From Nitrospirota bacterium (lineage in GTDB: Bacteria > Nitrospirota > Thermodesulfovibrionia > Thermodesulfovibrionales > UBA9159), in NCBI GenBank assembly GCA_021790195.1, contig JAJYIF010000001.1:186001-250000 (forward strand): DNA of 64,000 nt. The letters run 5' to 3'. Within the stretch, counting starts at the first letter, position 1, and each line of letters opens with the position of its first letter. The notes under the pieces were generated by a model. That model was not told where the DNA came from. It saw only the letters and a list, made by a program, of their open reading frames with translations, and searched no databases. A program made the position numbers and the translations under genes. Shown here piece after piece: positions 25,106 to 33,191 of the stretch.

Positions 25106-25803
25106 CGGCTGCGGCCGCCAAAGAGAAAGTCCTTTTCACCTGGAGCGGGGGCAAGGACAGCGCAATGGCGCTTTATACATTGAAGCAGGACCCGGCTTAC
25201 GATGTTGCGGCCCTGCTCACTACCGTGACAAGAGACTACGACAGGATCAGTATGCACGGCGTGAGGACCGCTTTACTCGACCGCCAGGCCGCTTCTCTCG
25301 GGCTTCCGCTCGAAAAGGTGTTCATTTCAACAACATCTTCCAATGAAGAATACGAAGCCGCTATGAGGTCGGCGCTCAGGAGGTATAGAATGGCCGGAGT
25401 CACATCTGTCGCCTTCGGCGACATCTTTCTCGAAGACCTGAGGAAGTATCGTGAAGACAATCTTTCGAGGGCCGATATGAAAGCTATTTTCCCCGTCTGG
25501 AAGAGGGACAGTTCGAAACTCGCAAGGGACTTCATCGCCCTTGGCTTTAAGGCAAAGATTTCCTGCATAGATTCCCATGTCCTCGGGAAGCAGTTCGCAG
25601 GCCGCGAGTTCGACGACGAATTCCTCTCTGAACTTCCGGCCCACGTCGATCCCTGCGGCGAGAACGGGGAATTCCATTCTTTTGTCTATGACGGACCGAT
25701 ATTCGGCAAGAGGATAGACTGCCTTGCAGGAGAGGTAATTCTGAGAAACGGCAGGTTCTTCTATTGTGATCTTCTTCCTGCCTCATCGAGCCTGATCGCT
25801 TAG
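25090..25803 (+). CDS. Dph6-like ATP pyrophosphatase
   Basis: Adenylating enzyme of the diphthine-ammonia ligase group. 237 residues. LFTWSGGKDSAMALYTL near residue 15 is the PP-loop; DRISMHGVRTALLDRQAASL, AFGDIFLEDLRKYRED and HVDPCGENGEFHSFVYDGP are conserved family blocks. Bacteria lack diphthamide, so the real substrate is unknown; bacterial members are usually annotated only as adenine nucleotide alpha hydrolases. The ATG at 25090 has GAGG seven bases upstream; a TTG at 25084 is also in frame. Confidence 0.85.
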   Translation: MQGEVTAAAAKEKVLFTWSGGKDSAMALYTLKQDPAYDVAALLTTVTRDYDRISMHGVRTALLDRQAASLGLPLEKVFISTTSSNEEYEAAMRSALRRYRMAGVTSVAFGDIFLEDLRKYREDNLSRADMKAIFPVWKRDSSKLARDFIALGFKAKISCIDSHVLGKQFAGREFDDEFLSELPAHVDPCGENGEFHSFVYDGPIFGKRIDCLAGEVILRNGRFFYCDLLPASSSLIA

Positions 25804-25805
25804 CC

Positions 25806-26066
25806 ATGCGCTTTCAGTGGACGATTGTAATCGGGTTTCTGGCAGCTGCTTTTACAACTATCTCCTATGTCCCGCAGGTTATGAAGACCTTGAAGACAAA
25901 AGAGACGAAAGACATATCGCTTCTCATGTTCGTGATCTTGTCCTCGGGTCTCTTCCTGTGGTTCGTATACGGAATTCTTCTTGGCGATCTTCCCATAATA
26001 ATCGCAAATGGCATAACGCTGGTCCTTGCATCGGTAGTGTTATTCCTCAAGATCAAATACGGATAG
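25806..26066 (+). CDS. SemiSWEET sugar transporter
   Basis: 86 residues with three hydrophobic helices: WTIVIGFLAAAFTTISYVPQ, LLMFVILSSGLFLWFVYGIL and IIIANGITLVLASVVLFLKI. The PQ motif (TTISYVPQVMKT) in the first helix and the Trp/Tyr-rich second helix are those of bacterial SemiSWEETs, which dimerise into a six-helix facilitator for small sugars. It starts two bases after the upstream stop. The substrate is unknown. Confidence 0.9.
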   Translation: MRFQWTIVIGFLAAAFTTISYVPQVMKTLKTKETKDISLLMFVILSSGLFLWFVYGILLGDLPIIIANGITLVLASVVLFLKIKYG

Positions 26067-26125
26067 ACAGGTTTGACAGAAGAACTGTTTCATAGGCTTA
26101 TAGAATAAACAAGGGGGGAGAAGAT

Positions 26126-27265
26126 TTGCGTTGGATTGCAGGCAGCTTTTTGTGGGCGATGATGATCTGCCTTTCCATGTCGTACGTTGCCCAGGGGCAA
26201 TCGGAAAACTCTGCCGAACACGCAAAAAGACAATTTATTGAAAGCGTGAACAGGGACCTGGACCGCCTTTCTTCCGAGCTTCAAGGCAAGGAGAAAGGCC
26301 ACATGTCTTTCGGCGCTAACCTTGTCTTTGCCCACGGGGCTTTCATAAAGGGCTTCCCTGCCGAGGCACTTCTGAAGTATGTGGATGCGCTGAAGGAAAG
26401 CGGCGCTCATCGCATAGAGATCAATCCGGCAATCGATCCCTGGGTGGACGGCGATGCCGCTACCATCCGAAAATATGATGCGCTCGTGGAACACATACAT
26501 AGGTCCGGCCTTCAGCTCGCAATCAATCCCGAATTTGTCAGAAAGGAAGATAGGGCCTTTGACTTCAAGACATGGGCGGCCTCTGCCCTGCAGGTCTACT
26601 CGGAGATAAGTCGCCGCTACCGTCCCGATATCTTCGTGGTTGTCCATGAACCTGCTATAATGGCCGCGAGGATGGGGCAGGAGGTGGCTCCCGGACAGTG
26701 GTCCAAATTTGCGGACTCTGCAATTCGAAGTGTAAAGGAGTCCTCGCCCTCGACGAAGTGCGGCGTGGGAGTCCTGTTCAATGAAGGGGCATATCTCGAT
26801 CAGTTCCTGCTGCTCAAAGGCCTCGATACGGTGTCGGTAGATATCTATTCCATCTCCGACCTTAGCGCATACGATTCCTTAATTTCTGCCGCCAAGAAGA
26901 AGGGAAAGACGGTCTATATCGAAGAGACCTGGCGGCCTGCTTATGTCGAGGATAATTCCGGGCCGAAGGAGAAACTGGAAACGTCCGCCTCTCAGGGCGT
27001 GGGCGACCACGATTTCATGAAGGTCGACATAAAATGGCTCGAAACCATGTCCCTCTATTCAAGCGTGCGCGGTCTCGAATCGATAACCCCTTTCTGGACT
27101 CAGACCTTTTTCCTTTATGTAAAGCAGGGGGACAGCGACGGCAGGGGTACAGCTTACAACAGCCGCGTGGTTGCGGCTATCGAAAGGGGAGAGCGGACAG
27201 ACACCTTCCATGCTTTTGAGAGGCTTACCGGCGTCTTTGCCGGTCCTCCGCGGAGACCCGAATAG
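26126..27265 (+). CDS. Exported TIM-barrel, glycoside hydrolase-like protein
   Basis: About 379 residues. A signal peptide (RWIAGSFLWAMMICLSMSYVAQG) precedes a barrel-like domain: AHRIEINPAIDPW, GLQLAINPEFVRKED, RPDIFVVVHEPAIMAARMGQ (possible catalytic acid in HEP) and GKTVYIEETWRPAYVED (possible nucleophile in EET). The two Glu-containing strand ends fit a clan GH-A arrangement, but no specific family is recognised. It starts with TTG after GGGGGGAG and ends directly before the next gene. It would act in the periplasm or outside. Confidence 0.62.
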   Translation: MRWIAGSFLWAMMICLSMSYVAQGQSENSAEHAKRQFIESVNRDLDRLSSELQGKEKGHMSFGANLVFAHGAFIKGFPAEALLKYVDALKESGAHRIEINPAIDPWVDGDAATIRKYDALVEHIHRSGLQLAINPEFVRKEDRAFDFKTWAASALQVYSEISRRYRPDIFVVVHEPAIMAARMGQEVAPGQWSKFADSAIRSVKESSPSTKCGVGVLFNEGAYLDQFLLLKGLDTVSVDIYSISDLSAYDSLISAAKKKGKTVYIEETWRPAYVEDNSGPKEKLETSASQGVGDHDFMKVDIKWLETMSLYSSVRGLESITPFWTQTFFLYVKQGDSDGRGTAYNSRVVAAIERGERTDTFHAFERLTGVFAGPPRRPE

Positions 27266-27991
27266 GTGGATCTTTCGGGCCGGCATTCGGAGGGCGACGC
27301 AGGGAAGGAGATGATGATCTCACAGGCACTTCTCACTATTGCAGGCGACGGGGCAGTGAAGAGAGAGATCCCCGGCATAGACTGTTATGCCGAACGTATG
27401 GTCGGGGCCATGGAGCAAGGAGATCCTTCTTTCGAACCGGCAATGATGGGGCTCTACCTGAAGCTCCACGGAGCCGGCTCCGTATATTCCCCCTCGGAGC
27501 GCGGAATTCTTAATCGGAGGCAGGGCTATTCATGTATTTCCGGTGGCCTTGACCCTCTCATCAAGGCGGGGCCTTACGTAAAGACCGAATCGGTAGTCGC
27601 CGACCTCGGGGCAGCCAACGGACTCCAGGGACTGCTGCTGCAGCACCTTTATCCACACAGAAGAACGCTCCAGATCGAACTCTCCTCCGGGATGATCCGG
27701 ATGGGAAGGCTCTTCCAGAACGCCCTCGGAATAAACGACGACCGTGTCACGTGGATCAATAAGGACATTGCCGACGCAACCCTCGAATCGGTCGACTTCG
27801 TCTATGTCTTTAGGCCGGCAAGGCCCTCGGACTCCGGACGCGACCTTTACAGGACTATAGCCTCGAAACTCGCCACGGTCAGGAAGCCGCTTGTCGTTTT
27901 CAGCGTTGCGGACTGCCTCTCGGAATTTCTCGATGAATACTTCTCGATATTCTATTCGGACGGCCATCTCACGTGCTTCAGCAAGGAATGA
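27266..27991 (+). CDS. SAM methyltransferase-like protein
   Basis: 241 residues, GTG start immediately after the upstream stop. The central VVADLGAANGLQGLLLQHLY is a Rossmann motif I, followed by an acidic strand end (TLQIELSSGMIRMGRLF), a motif II-like VTWINKDIADATLESVDFVY and a VVFSVADCLSEFLDEYFSIF end. The N-terminal 100 residues (ALLTIAGDGAVKREIPGID) are not recognised. Substrate unknown; it could be a non-catalytic relative because no motif IV is obvious. Confidence 0.58.
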   Translation: MDLSGRHSEGDAGKEMMISQALLTIAGDGAVKREIPGIDCYAERMVGAMEQGDPSFEPAMMGLYLKLHGAGSVYSPSERGILNRRQGYSCISGGLDPLIKAGPYVKTESVVADLGAANGLQGLLLQHLYPHRRTLQIELSSGMIRMGRLFQNALGINDDRVTWINKDIADATLESVDFVYVFRPARPSDSGRDLYRTIASKLATVRKPLVVFSVADCLSEFLDEYFSIFYSDGHLTCFSKE

Positions 27992-28065
27992 CTGAGTCCC
28001 TCCGCAGCAAGGGCGGGCGAAGCATAGATACCGGATCTCCTTAGAGGCGGGAAGAAGCGGATAGA

Positions 28066-28093
28066 AAAGCGGCCCGGCAACGCCGGACCGCTT
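28066..28093. terminator. Bidirectional stem-loop
   Basis: AAGCGGCCCGGC and GCCGGACCGCTT pair with a short loop (one mismatch) between two converging genes, just downstream of the FKBP stop. It has a T-rich tail on the minus strand (TTTTCTATCC) and serves the isomerase gene best. Confidence 0.75.
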
Positions 28094-28100
28094 CAGTTGC

Positions 28101-28790
28101 TTACTTGACGGAGATAAGTTCGACCTCAAATATCAGGGTTGACTCGGGGCCGATCACATTCCCCGCTCCCCTTTCGCCGTACGCAAGGTCAGGCGGGATG
28201 AACAACTCCCACTTTGCGCCCGGCTTCATGAGCTGAAGGGCCTCCGTCCATCCTTTGATCACGCCGTTCACCGGGAAGGTAGCAGGCTGTCCACGCTTAT
28301 ATGAACTGTCAAACTCGGTCCCGTTGATCAGGGTCCCGCGGTAGTTGACGGTTACAGTGTCGGTGGCCTTCGGAGACTTGCCGCTGCCTTCTTTTATCAC
28401 CTTATACTGCAGTCCGCTCGGCAGGGTCTTTACACCTTTCTTCTTCTTGTTGGCCTCAAGAAACGCCTCCCCTTCCTTCTTGTTCTTCTCTGCAAGCTTC
28501 TTGATCTCCTGAGCCTGTTTTTCCATTATCTCCTGCCTCAATGCAGTCGAAGTCGCCCTCATCTCCTCTTCGGTCATCAAGGTCTTACCTCCGGACAAGA
28601 CGTCCTTCATGCCTTTCAGGACCAAGTCCGGATCGACGTCGATGGCTTCTCTCTTCAGGTTCGTAGCCAGGTCCGCGCCGATGACGTAGCTCGTCTTGTC
28701 TTTCTTGCTCTTCAGAACCGTCTGCTCTCCGGCGCTCACCTGAGTCGCTACAAGCAGAATACCCAATACAGCTATTGATACAAGTCGCAT
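28101..28790 (-). CDS. FKBP-type peptidyl-prolyl isomerase (Mip/FkpA type), exported
   Basis: Periplasmic folding helper that isomerises X-Pro bonds. 229 residues: signal peptide (RLVSIAVLGILLVATQVSA), an N-terminal helical dimerisation domain rich in Lys/Glu (YVIGADLATNLKREAIDV, then the long EKQAQEIKKLAEKNKKEGEA helix), and a C-terminal FKBP domain with VTVNYRGTLINGTEFDSSYK, VIKGWTEALQLMKPGAKWEL and PPDLAYGERGAG. The start at 28790 follows AAAGGAGTT; an upstream in-frame start would spoil the signal peptide. A terminator follows. Confidence 0.93.
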   Translation of the reverse strand: MRLVSIAVLGILLVATQVSAGEQTVLKSKKDKTSYVIGADLATNLKREAIDVDPDLVLKGMKDVLSGGKTLMTEEEMRATSTALRQEIMEKQAQEIKKLAEKNKKEGEAFLEANKKKKGVKTLPSGLQYKVIKEGSGKSPKATDTVTVNYRGTLINGTEFDSSYKRGQPATFPVNGVIKGWTEALQLMKPGAKWELFIPPDLAYGERGAGNVIGPESTLIFEVELISVK

Positions 28791-28912
28791 TGAAACTCCT
28801 TTCAGATCGCAGCATGGCGGCACACTGTGACACAATTTATAGAATGACTACTGCTGTATATTCTATCTTTTGAACACGAAGAATGCAATCGGGCCAGGCC
28901 GGATTCGCCCAC

Positions 28913-28947
28913 AAAAAAAGACAGGCGATAATCACACCTGCCTTTTT
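28913..28947 (-). terminator. Intrinsic terminator of the SWIB gene
   Basis: On the minus strand GGCAGG and CCTGTC form a stem, followed by a run of seven T. It lies 25 bp downstream of the stop of the SWIB gene; the A run on the other flank could help it work from the plus strand as well. Confidence 0.7.
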
Positions 28948-28972
28948 CTGTTCCGCCGGCAATGCCGGGGTC

Positions 28973-29308
28973 TTAGCTTAAGTGCTTGTTCACGAGCTTG
29001 GTCATCTCGAACATCGTGACCGTCTTCTTTCCTCCGAATACCGCCTTCAGGTTTTCATCCGCATTGATATTGCGTTTGTTCACCGTGTCCTGCAATTTAT
29101 TCTTCTTGATGTACTGCCAGAGCTTCTTCGTGACCTCTGTTCTCGGAAGAGGTTTGCCTCCGACGATCTTCGCGAGGGCCTCACTGATCTTCATGGGCTT
29201 CATGAATGCGGGGTTCGGCTTCCTCTTCGACTTTACGGCCTTCTTCTTCGCGACAGGCTTCTTGGCTACCTTTTTCACGACCTTCTTCTTAGCCACTTTC
29301 TTCGCCAT
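28973..29308 (-). CDS. SWIB/MDM2 domain protein with Lys-rich tail
   Basis: 111 residues. The first 35 residues are Lys/Ala/Val repeats (KKVAKKKVVKKVAKKPVAKK), like histone H1-type tails that bind DNA. The rest is a SWIB fold: MKISEALAKIVGGKPLPRTE, KLWQYIKKNKLQD, NINADENLKAVFGGKKTVTM and FEMTKLVNKHL. Bacterial SWIB proteins of this size are known from chlamydiae, deltaproteobacteria and others and are thought to be nucleoid-associated. AAAGGAGGACAGAG precedes the ATG. It is a single-gene unit with its own terminator. Confidence 0.9.
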   Translation of the reverse strand: MAKKVAKKKVVKKVAKKPVAKKKAVKSKRKPNPAFMKPMKISEALAKIVGGKPLPRTEVTKKLWQYIKKNKLQDTVNKRNINADENLKAVFGGKKTVTMFEMTKLVNKHLS

Positions 29309-29442
29309 CTCTGTCCTCCTTTAATTTTTTTGCACCGTAATGATGCAATCGGAACTCTTCACGATTACAAAAAATCCTACCAGACATTCTTCATATTGTC
29401 AATAAATTTTCTTCTGTTTTCACTCTAAGGACACGATCGCAG

Positions 29443-29473
29443 GATCGGCGCCGGCCCCATCAAAACGCCGATC
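29443..29473 (-). terminator. Stem-loop after the 47-residue frame
   Basis: GATCGGCG (29443-29450) and CGCCGATC (29466-29473) form an 8-bp stem 17 bp downstream of the stop of the small frame at 29490. No T run follows, so this is a weak terminator or an RNA-processing site. Confidence 0.4.
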
Positions 29474-29489
29474 AAACAAAACAGCCCCC

Positions 29490-29633
29490 CTAAAACTTCA
29501 TGGACTCGAGCAGACGCAGTTTATCTTCCAGCTCTTTTTCGGAAAGAAAAGCGTATCTCCACAACATCGTAAGCATATCCGTCAGTTCGCTCTTTGTCCT
29601 TCCCGATTGGACCGGTGCGGCCTGTATTATCAT
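29490..29633 (-). CDS. Small frame of 47 residues beside repeat copy 2, possible gene remnant
   Basis: Minus-strand frame starting at an ATG that lies in the edge of the dispersed repeat: MIIQAAPVQSGRTKSEL, then TDMLTMLWRYAFLSEKEL and EDKLRLLESMKF. It is amphipathic and helix-rich like a genuine protein end. The repeat sits exactly where an N-terminal part would be expected, so this may be the C-terminus of a gene cut by repeat insertion. It could also be an intact small protein or chance. No ribosome binding site is clear. Confidence 0.38.
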   Translation of the reverse strand: MIIQAAPVQSGRTKSELTDMLTMLWRYAFLSEKELEDKLRLLESMKF

Positions 29634-29735
29634 TCATAAAACATGGGCAGGTGCGGCGAAGACTTTTTTGTTTCGACACCTTAATGTAAATTTCCAATAG
29701 GCACCTTGATACATGTTTTCACAGTCGACTCATCT
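29629..29735. repeat. Dispersed intergenic repeat, copy 2 (shortened)
   Basis: Shares ATCATTCATAAAA, ATGGGCAGGTGCGGCG, CTTTTTTGTTTCGACACCTT and CACAGTCG with copies 1 and 3 but lacks the right-hand CCCGGCTTCCCGATCATG part. It has diverged at the AAAC arm of the stem. Confidence 0.8.
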
Positions 29736-29832
29736 TTTTTTTCTTAATTTTATCACAATTTTTTTCACTCTTCCGGCGGGCCTCAGGGTCATTGAGGCTC
29801 ATCATTTTGCATTAGGTTTGCCGCCCGAATTC

Positions 29833-29841
29833 TGATATAAT
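29833..29841 (+). promoter_or_regulatory. Extended -10 promoter
   Basis: TGATATAAT matches the extended -10 form (TGnTATAAT). Transcription would start near 29848, about 45 bases before the diguanylate cyclase start. Confidence 0.5.
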
Positions 29842-29892
29842 AGGCCGATATGGGATAGGTTAGTTCTTGAAGAAGAAGGGAGGGCAATCTTC

Positions 29893-30825
29893 TTGAACGG
29901 GGATGAGTCGCACATGTCCGAAAGGTTTCTGAACACAATTCTCGACAGCATTCGCGACCCCTTCTGTATCTTTGACCGGAAGTTCAGGATGGTCAGGGTA
30001 AACGACGCGTATGCCCGGATGAAGGGCAGGACGTCCGCTGAAATGGAGGGCAAGACCTGTTACGAGTTCTTAGAAGACAGAGGCGTTGTCTGCGACACCT
30101 GCGTTGTCGAAAAGACCTTGACCTCCGGGGACCCCTGTGCAAAGGAAAAGCGAATCTTCCTCAGCGATCAGTCTGAGGTCTGGGTGGAGATCTATACTTA
30201 TCCGATAATAACCGAAGACGGCAGGGTATCGCACGTCATCGAATACACCAGGGACATAACGGACCGCAAGAGATCGGAGGAAGAGAAGAAGCTCCTGATA
30301 GCACGGCTCGAATATCTCTCCATGACGGACAGTCTCACCGGCTTGTTAAACAGGCGGGCGCTGACCGAAAGGATCGATTTCGAGATCAGCAGGGCAAAGA
30401 GATACGGCTCCGGACTGTCGATCATCCTCTGCGATGTCGACGACTTTAAGAAGATAAACGATACTTACGGGCACCACATAGGCGACAGGGCGCTCCGGGC
30501 CCTGTGCGGGACTTTGGCAGACGCGGTCAGGAAGGCCGATATCGTCGGCCGCCACGGAGGAGACGAATTCTTGTTTGTCCTGCCCGAAACGACCCTGGAA
30601 GGGGCTGAAAGGCTGGCCGAGAAGATCCGCCTGGCGGTCGAGGAGAGGGAGTTCAATCTTGCGGAGGGACTGGTTGCCAGGATGTCGTTGAGTCTCGGCG
30701 TCTCCTGTTTTGACGAGCCTTTGGACGACAGCGACAGTCTAGTAAAGCGCTGTGACAGGGCCTTGTATATCTCGAAACAGTCCGGCAAGAACATGGTCCG
30801 CTCGCTGAGACCTGAAAGGTCCTGA
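29893..30825 (+). CDS. PAS-GGDEF diguanylate cyclase
   Basis: Makes cyclic di-GMP from two GTP. 310 residues, no membrane segment. The N-terminal PAS domain reads LNTILDSIRDPFCIFDRKFR, with ARMKGRTSAEMEGKTCYEFL and a PAC-like VSHVIEYTRDITDRK. The GGDEF domain has DSLTGLLNRRALTERID, DVDDFKKINDTYGHHIGDRA and VGRHGGDEFLF. RKAD lies five residues before GGDEF, a complete inhibitory site, so the enzyme should be product-inhibited. Cysteines in the PAS domain (CYEF, CDTC) may sense redox state or a cofactor. The TTG at 29893 has GGAGGG upstream; an ATG at 29914 is an alternative. Confidence 0.93.
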   Translation: MNGDESHMSERFLNTILDSIRDPFCIFDRKFRMVRVNDAYARMKGRTSAEMEGKTCYEFLEDRGVVCDTCVVEKTLTSGDPCAKEKRIFLSDQSEVWVEIYTYPIITEDGRVSHVIEYTRDITDRKRSEEEKKLLIARLEYLSMTDSLTGLLNRRALTERIDFEISRAKRYGSGLSIILCDVDDFKKINDTYGHHIGDRALRALCGTLADAVRKADIVGRHGGDEFLFVLPETTLEGAERLAEKIRLAVEEREFNLAEGLVARMSLSLGVSCFDEPLDDSDSLVKRCDRALYISKQSGKNMVRSLRPERS

Positions 30826-30845
30826 CTGCTTCTCGCCGAATATGT

Positions 30846-30863
30846 TATAATCCCGCAGGAGGG
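30846..30863 (+). promoter_or_regulatory. Extended -10 box and ribosome binding site for the radical SAM gene
   Basis: TGTTATAAT (30843-30851) is an extended -10 box; AGGAGGG (30857-30863) follows. The AGGAGG is eight bases before the ATC at 30871, which decides that start. Confidence 0.6.
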
Positions 30864-30870
30864 ATTCTCC

Positions 30871-32703
30871 ATCAAAAAAGTATACTTCATCGAAGCCAAG
30901 TCTCCCGGAGTTCATATATACAGCAGGACGCCTCTGCCGAGGTTAGGCACTGTGCTGCTTGCCACGATACTCAAGGGCAAGGGATACGATTCGCGGGTCT
31001 TTATCGAAGACATCTCGGAGCCCGACTGGGAGGCGTTGAAAGAGGCCGATATCATAGGCATCTCTTCCATAACATCTACCGCCCCGAGGGCCTTCGCGCT
31101 GGCAAAGAAGTTTCACTCCCTGGGCATTCCTGTAGTAATGGGAGGCCCTCACTCGACCTTTCTTCCGGAGGAAAGTCTTCAATATGCCGACTACGTGGTG
31201 AGAGGCGAAGGAGAAGAGACGATAGTAGAACTGCTGGAGCGGCTCGAATCCGGCAGGTCCATCGAGGACATCAGGGGCCTTTCCTACAGAAAGGGCGACG
31301 CCCTTTTCCATAACCCGGACCGGCAACTGATCGACGATATCGAAAGCGCTCCGATTCCTGACTTTGATCTCGTTCACAACTGGGGGAAAAGAACCACGGT
31401 CCCCATCGCGACATCGAGGGGATGTCCGTTCGGCTGCAAGTTCTGCTCCGTCATACAGATGTTCGGCAGGAAATACCGCTTCAAGACGGTGGACAGGGTC
31501 ATACAGGAGATAAGACAGGCCGCGGCCAAGAACACGCACATCTTTTTCATAGACGACAATTTCGCTGCGAACAAGGAAAGGACCAAGACCCTTTTGAGGA
31601 GAATCATAGCCGAAGGCATGAAGATAGAGTGGTCCGCGCAGGTCCGCACGGATGTCGCGAGAGACCCGGAGCTTATAGACCTCATGGCCCGCTCCGGCTG
31701 CTTTATGGTCTACGTCGGGTTCGAGTCGATAAACCCCCGGACGCTCGCCCTTTACGACAAGAAGCAGGACCTGGATGACATCGTAAAGTGCATCGGGATT
31801 CTAAAGGAGGCCTCCATACGCGTGCACGGGATGTTTGTCTTCGGAGGGGATACGGATGATATAAGAACCATAAGGGACACCGAGAAGTTCGCCAAGCGCC
31901 TGAACATAAATTCGGTCCAGTTCATGATGCTCACGCCGCTTCCCGGAACGCCGGTGTTCAAAGAGCTTACACAGGCAAAACGCGTTATACACACCGACTG
32001 GGCAAACTATGACGCTCATCACGCCGTTTTCGAGCCAAAGCTTATGACGGCCTTTGAGCTCCACACCGAGACCCTGAAGGCCATGGCAAACTTTTATTCA
32101 TACGGCGCCATCTTTAGGAACCTCTTCCGGGGCGACCTCTTCTCCCTTATCGTGGGGATATACGGAAAGAGATCCCTGAGCAAGATAAGGCTCCCGAGCA
32201 AGGAGTACCTTAAGGACCTCAAAGACATCGTGCGGGCCGACTTCGACGCAAAGACCGGCAGATTAAGGGAGTATCTAGTCGCAAAAAGGAGAGAGGTAAA
32301 GAATGTAGTCGTGAACCATATCGCAGAGGGCGGGGTGGAATCGAAGTTCTTCAAGACCTTTTTTGAAAAAATAGGCAGGAGATTGGTCATAAGCCCCGAG
32401 GTGCCGGCGCCGTCTGCAGATACCCTCATGATCACGCCCCTTTTGCGGCTGCCGGATTCCGATGAGAAACCGGACAAGACCCTGTTGTCGGAATTGCACG
32501 AAAAATACAGGGCGAAGTTCGGCCATGTGAAGATAATACCGCTCGAGACCAATTCCCTCTACAGGGCGTGCGTCGATGTGGGACTGCTCCTGGGAGTCAA
32601 GATGAAGAAGATTCGGCAGGCCTACGAGAAGGCGGTCGAGGGCATCAACGGAAAGTCCTTCGACTGCTATGCGATCCTGGTCATTTCTGCCGGCGATATG
32701 TAG
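30871..32703 (+). CDS. B12-binding radical SAM protein, probable AUC start
   Basis: About 610 residues. An N-terminal cobalamin-binding-like domain (IGISSITSTAPRAFALAKKF, VVMGGPHSTFLPEE) is followed by a radical SAM core with CPFGCKFCSVIQMFGRKYR (Cys-x3-Cys-x2-Cys), FFIDDNFAANKERTK and GMFVFGGDTDD. The reaction is unknown. Family members begin like KKVYFIEAKSPGVHIYSRTP, and this sequence is encoded from the ATC at 30871. No ATG, GTG or TTG is in frame between there and the upstream promoter; the nearest ordinary start is GTG at 30952, which would delete 27 conserved residues. An AGGAGG lies eight bases before the ATC. Confidence 0.85.
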   Translation: MKKVYFIEAKSPGVHIYSRTPLPRLGTVLLATILKGKGYDSRVFIEDISEPDWEALKEADIIGISSITSTAPRAFALAKKFHSLGIPVVMGGPHSTFLPEESLQYADYVVRGEGEETIVELLERLESGRSIEDIRGLSYRKGDALFHNPDRQLIDDIESAPIPDFDLVHNWGKRTTVPIATSRGCPFGCKFCSVIQMFGRKYRFKTVDRVIQEIRQAAAKNTHIFFIDDNFAANKERTKTLLRRIIAEGMKIEWSAQVRTDVARDPELIDLMARSGCFMVYVGFESINPRTLALYDKKQDLDDIVKCIGILKEASIRVHGMFVFGGDTDDIRTIRDTEKFAKRLNINSVQFMMLTPLPGTPVFKELTQAKRVIHTDWANYDAHHAVFEPKLMTAFELHTETLKAMANFYSYGAIFRNLFRGDLFSLIVGIYGKRSLSKIRLPSKEYLKDLKDIVRADFDAKTGRLREYLVAKRREVKNVVVNHIAEGGVESKFFKTFFEKIGRRLVISPEVPAPSADTLMITPLLRLPDSDEKPDKTLLSELHEKYRAKFGHVKIIPLETNSLYRACVDVGLLLGVKMKKIRQAYEKAVEGINGKSFDCYAILVISAGDM

Positions 32704-32832
32704 TTATACGCCTCTTTACTCACAAACCGCAAAAGAGCACAGTTGAGCATCTCCCTATTGTTTTAATACCGCCGGAGTTGTAAAATAATTGAATGTATTT
32801 ATAAGCAAACCTTATAGGAGAGCCCTGTCCGA

Positions 32833-33177
32833 ATGGATAAAGAGACTAACGAGACGAACAACAACCGCGGTTCCCGGGAGGAATCGATAGTCAGGATAAT
32901 GCAGGCCGTCAGAAAAGGACTGTCCTTTGATCAGGCCTGTGCCCTCATACTTGTGGAGGATGCGGAATCGAGGGAGGCGATAATAGCCGAGGCCCTCATG
33001 CTCCTTATAGAGGAGCTGCACTTTTCGGAGGGAATGCCGTTGAAACAACTCGCCATGAAGCTCAGGATTTCGATGAGCCGCGTATTGAGGGCAAAGGAGA
33101 ATATGGCAAAAGAACGCGAAGAGGACATGCGGGTCAAGAGCAGGAAGGCGCTTGCAGGAAGGCTGGGGATATCCTGA
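32833..33177 (+). CDS. Small helical protein, paralogue of 34981-35310
   Basis: 114 residues, no known family. Predicted helical, with GLSFDQACALILVEDAESRE, IIAEALMLLIEELHFSEGMP and LKQLAMKLRISMSRVLRAKE; the last part resembles a helix-turn-helix (QLAMKLRISMSRVLRA). It aligns over about 70 residues with the product of 34981-35310, including FDxAC, IEELH versus IAELH and the KLxxxMxRxLxA end. The two genes flank the oppositely oriented triple-GAF gene, so they are likely functional partners of it or small regulators. Its start has GGAGAG about 13 bases upstream, longer than ideal. Confidence 0.7.
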   Translation: MDKETNETNNNRGSREESIVRIMQAVRKGLSFDQACALILVEDAESREAIIAEALMLLIEELHFSEGMPLKQLAMKLRISMSRVLRAKENMAKEREEDMRVKSRKALAGRLGIS

Positions 33178-33191
33178 CGCAGAGACCTGTT

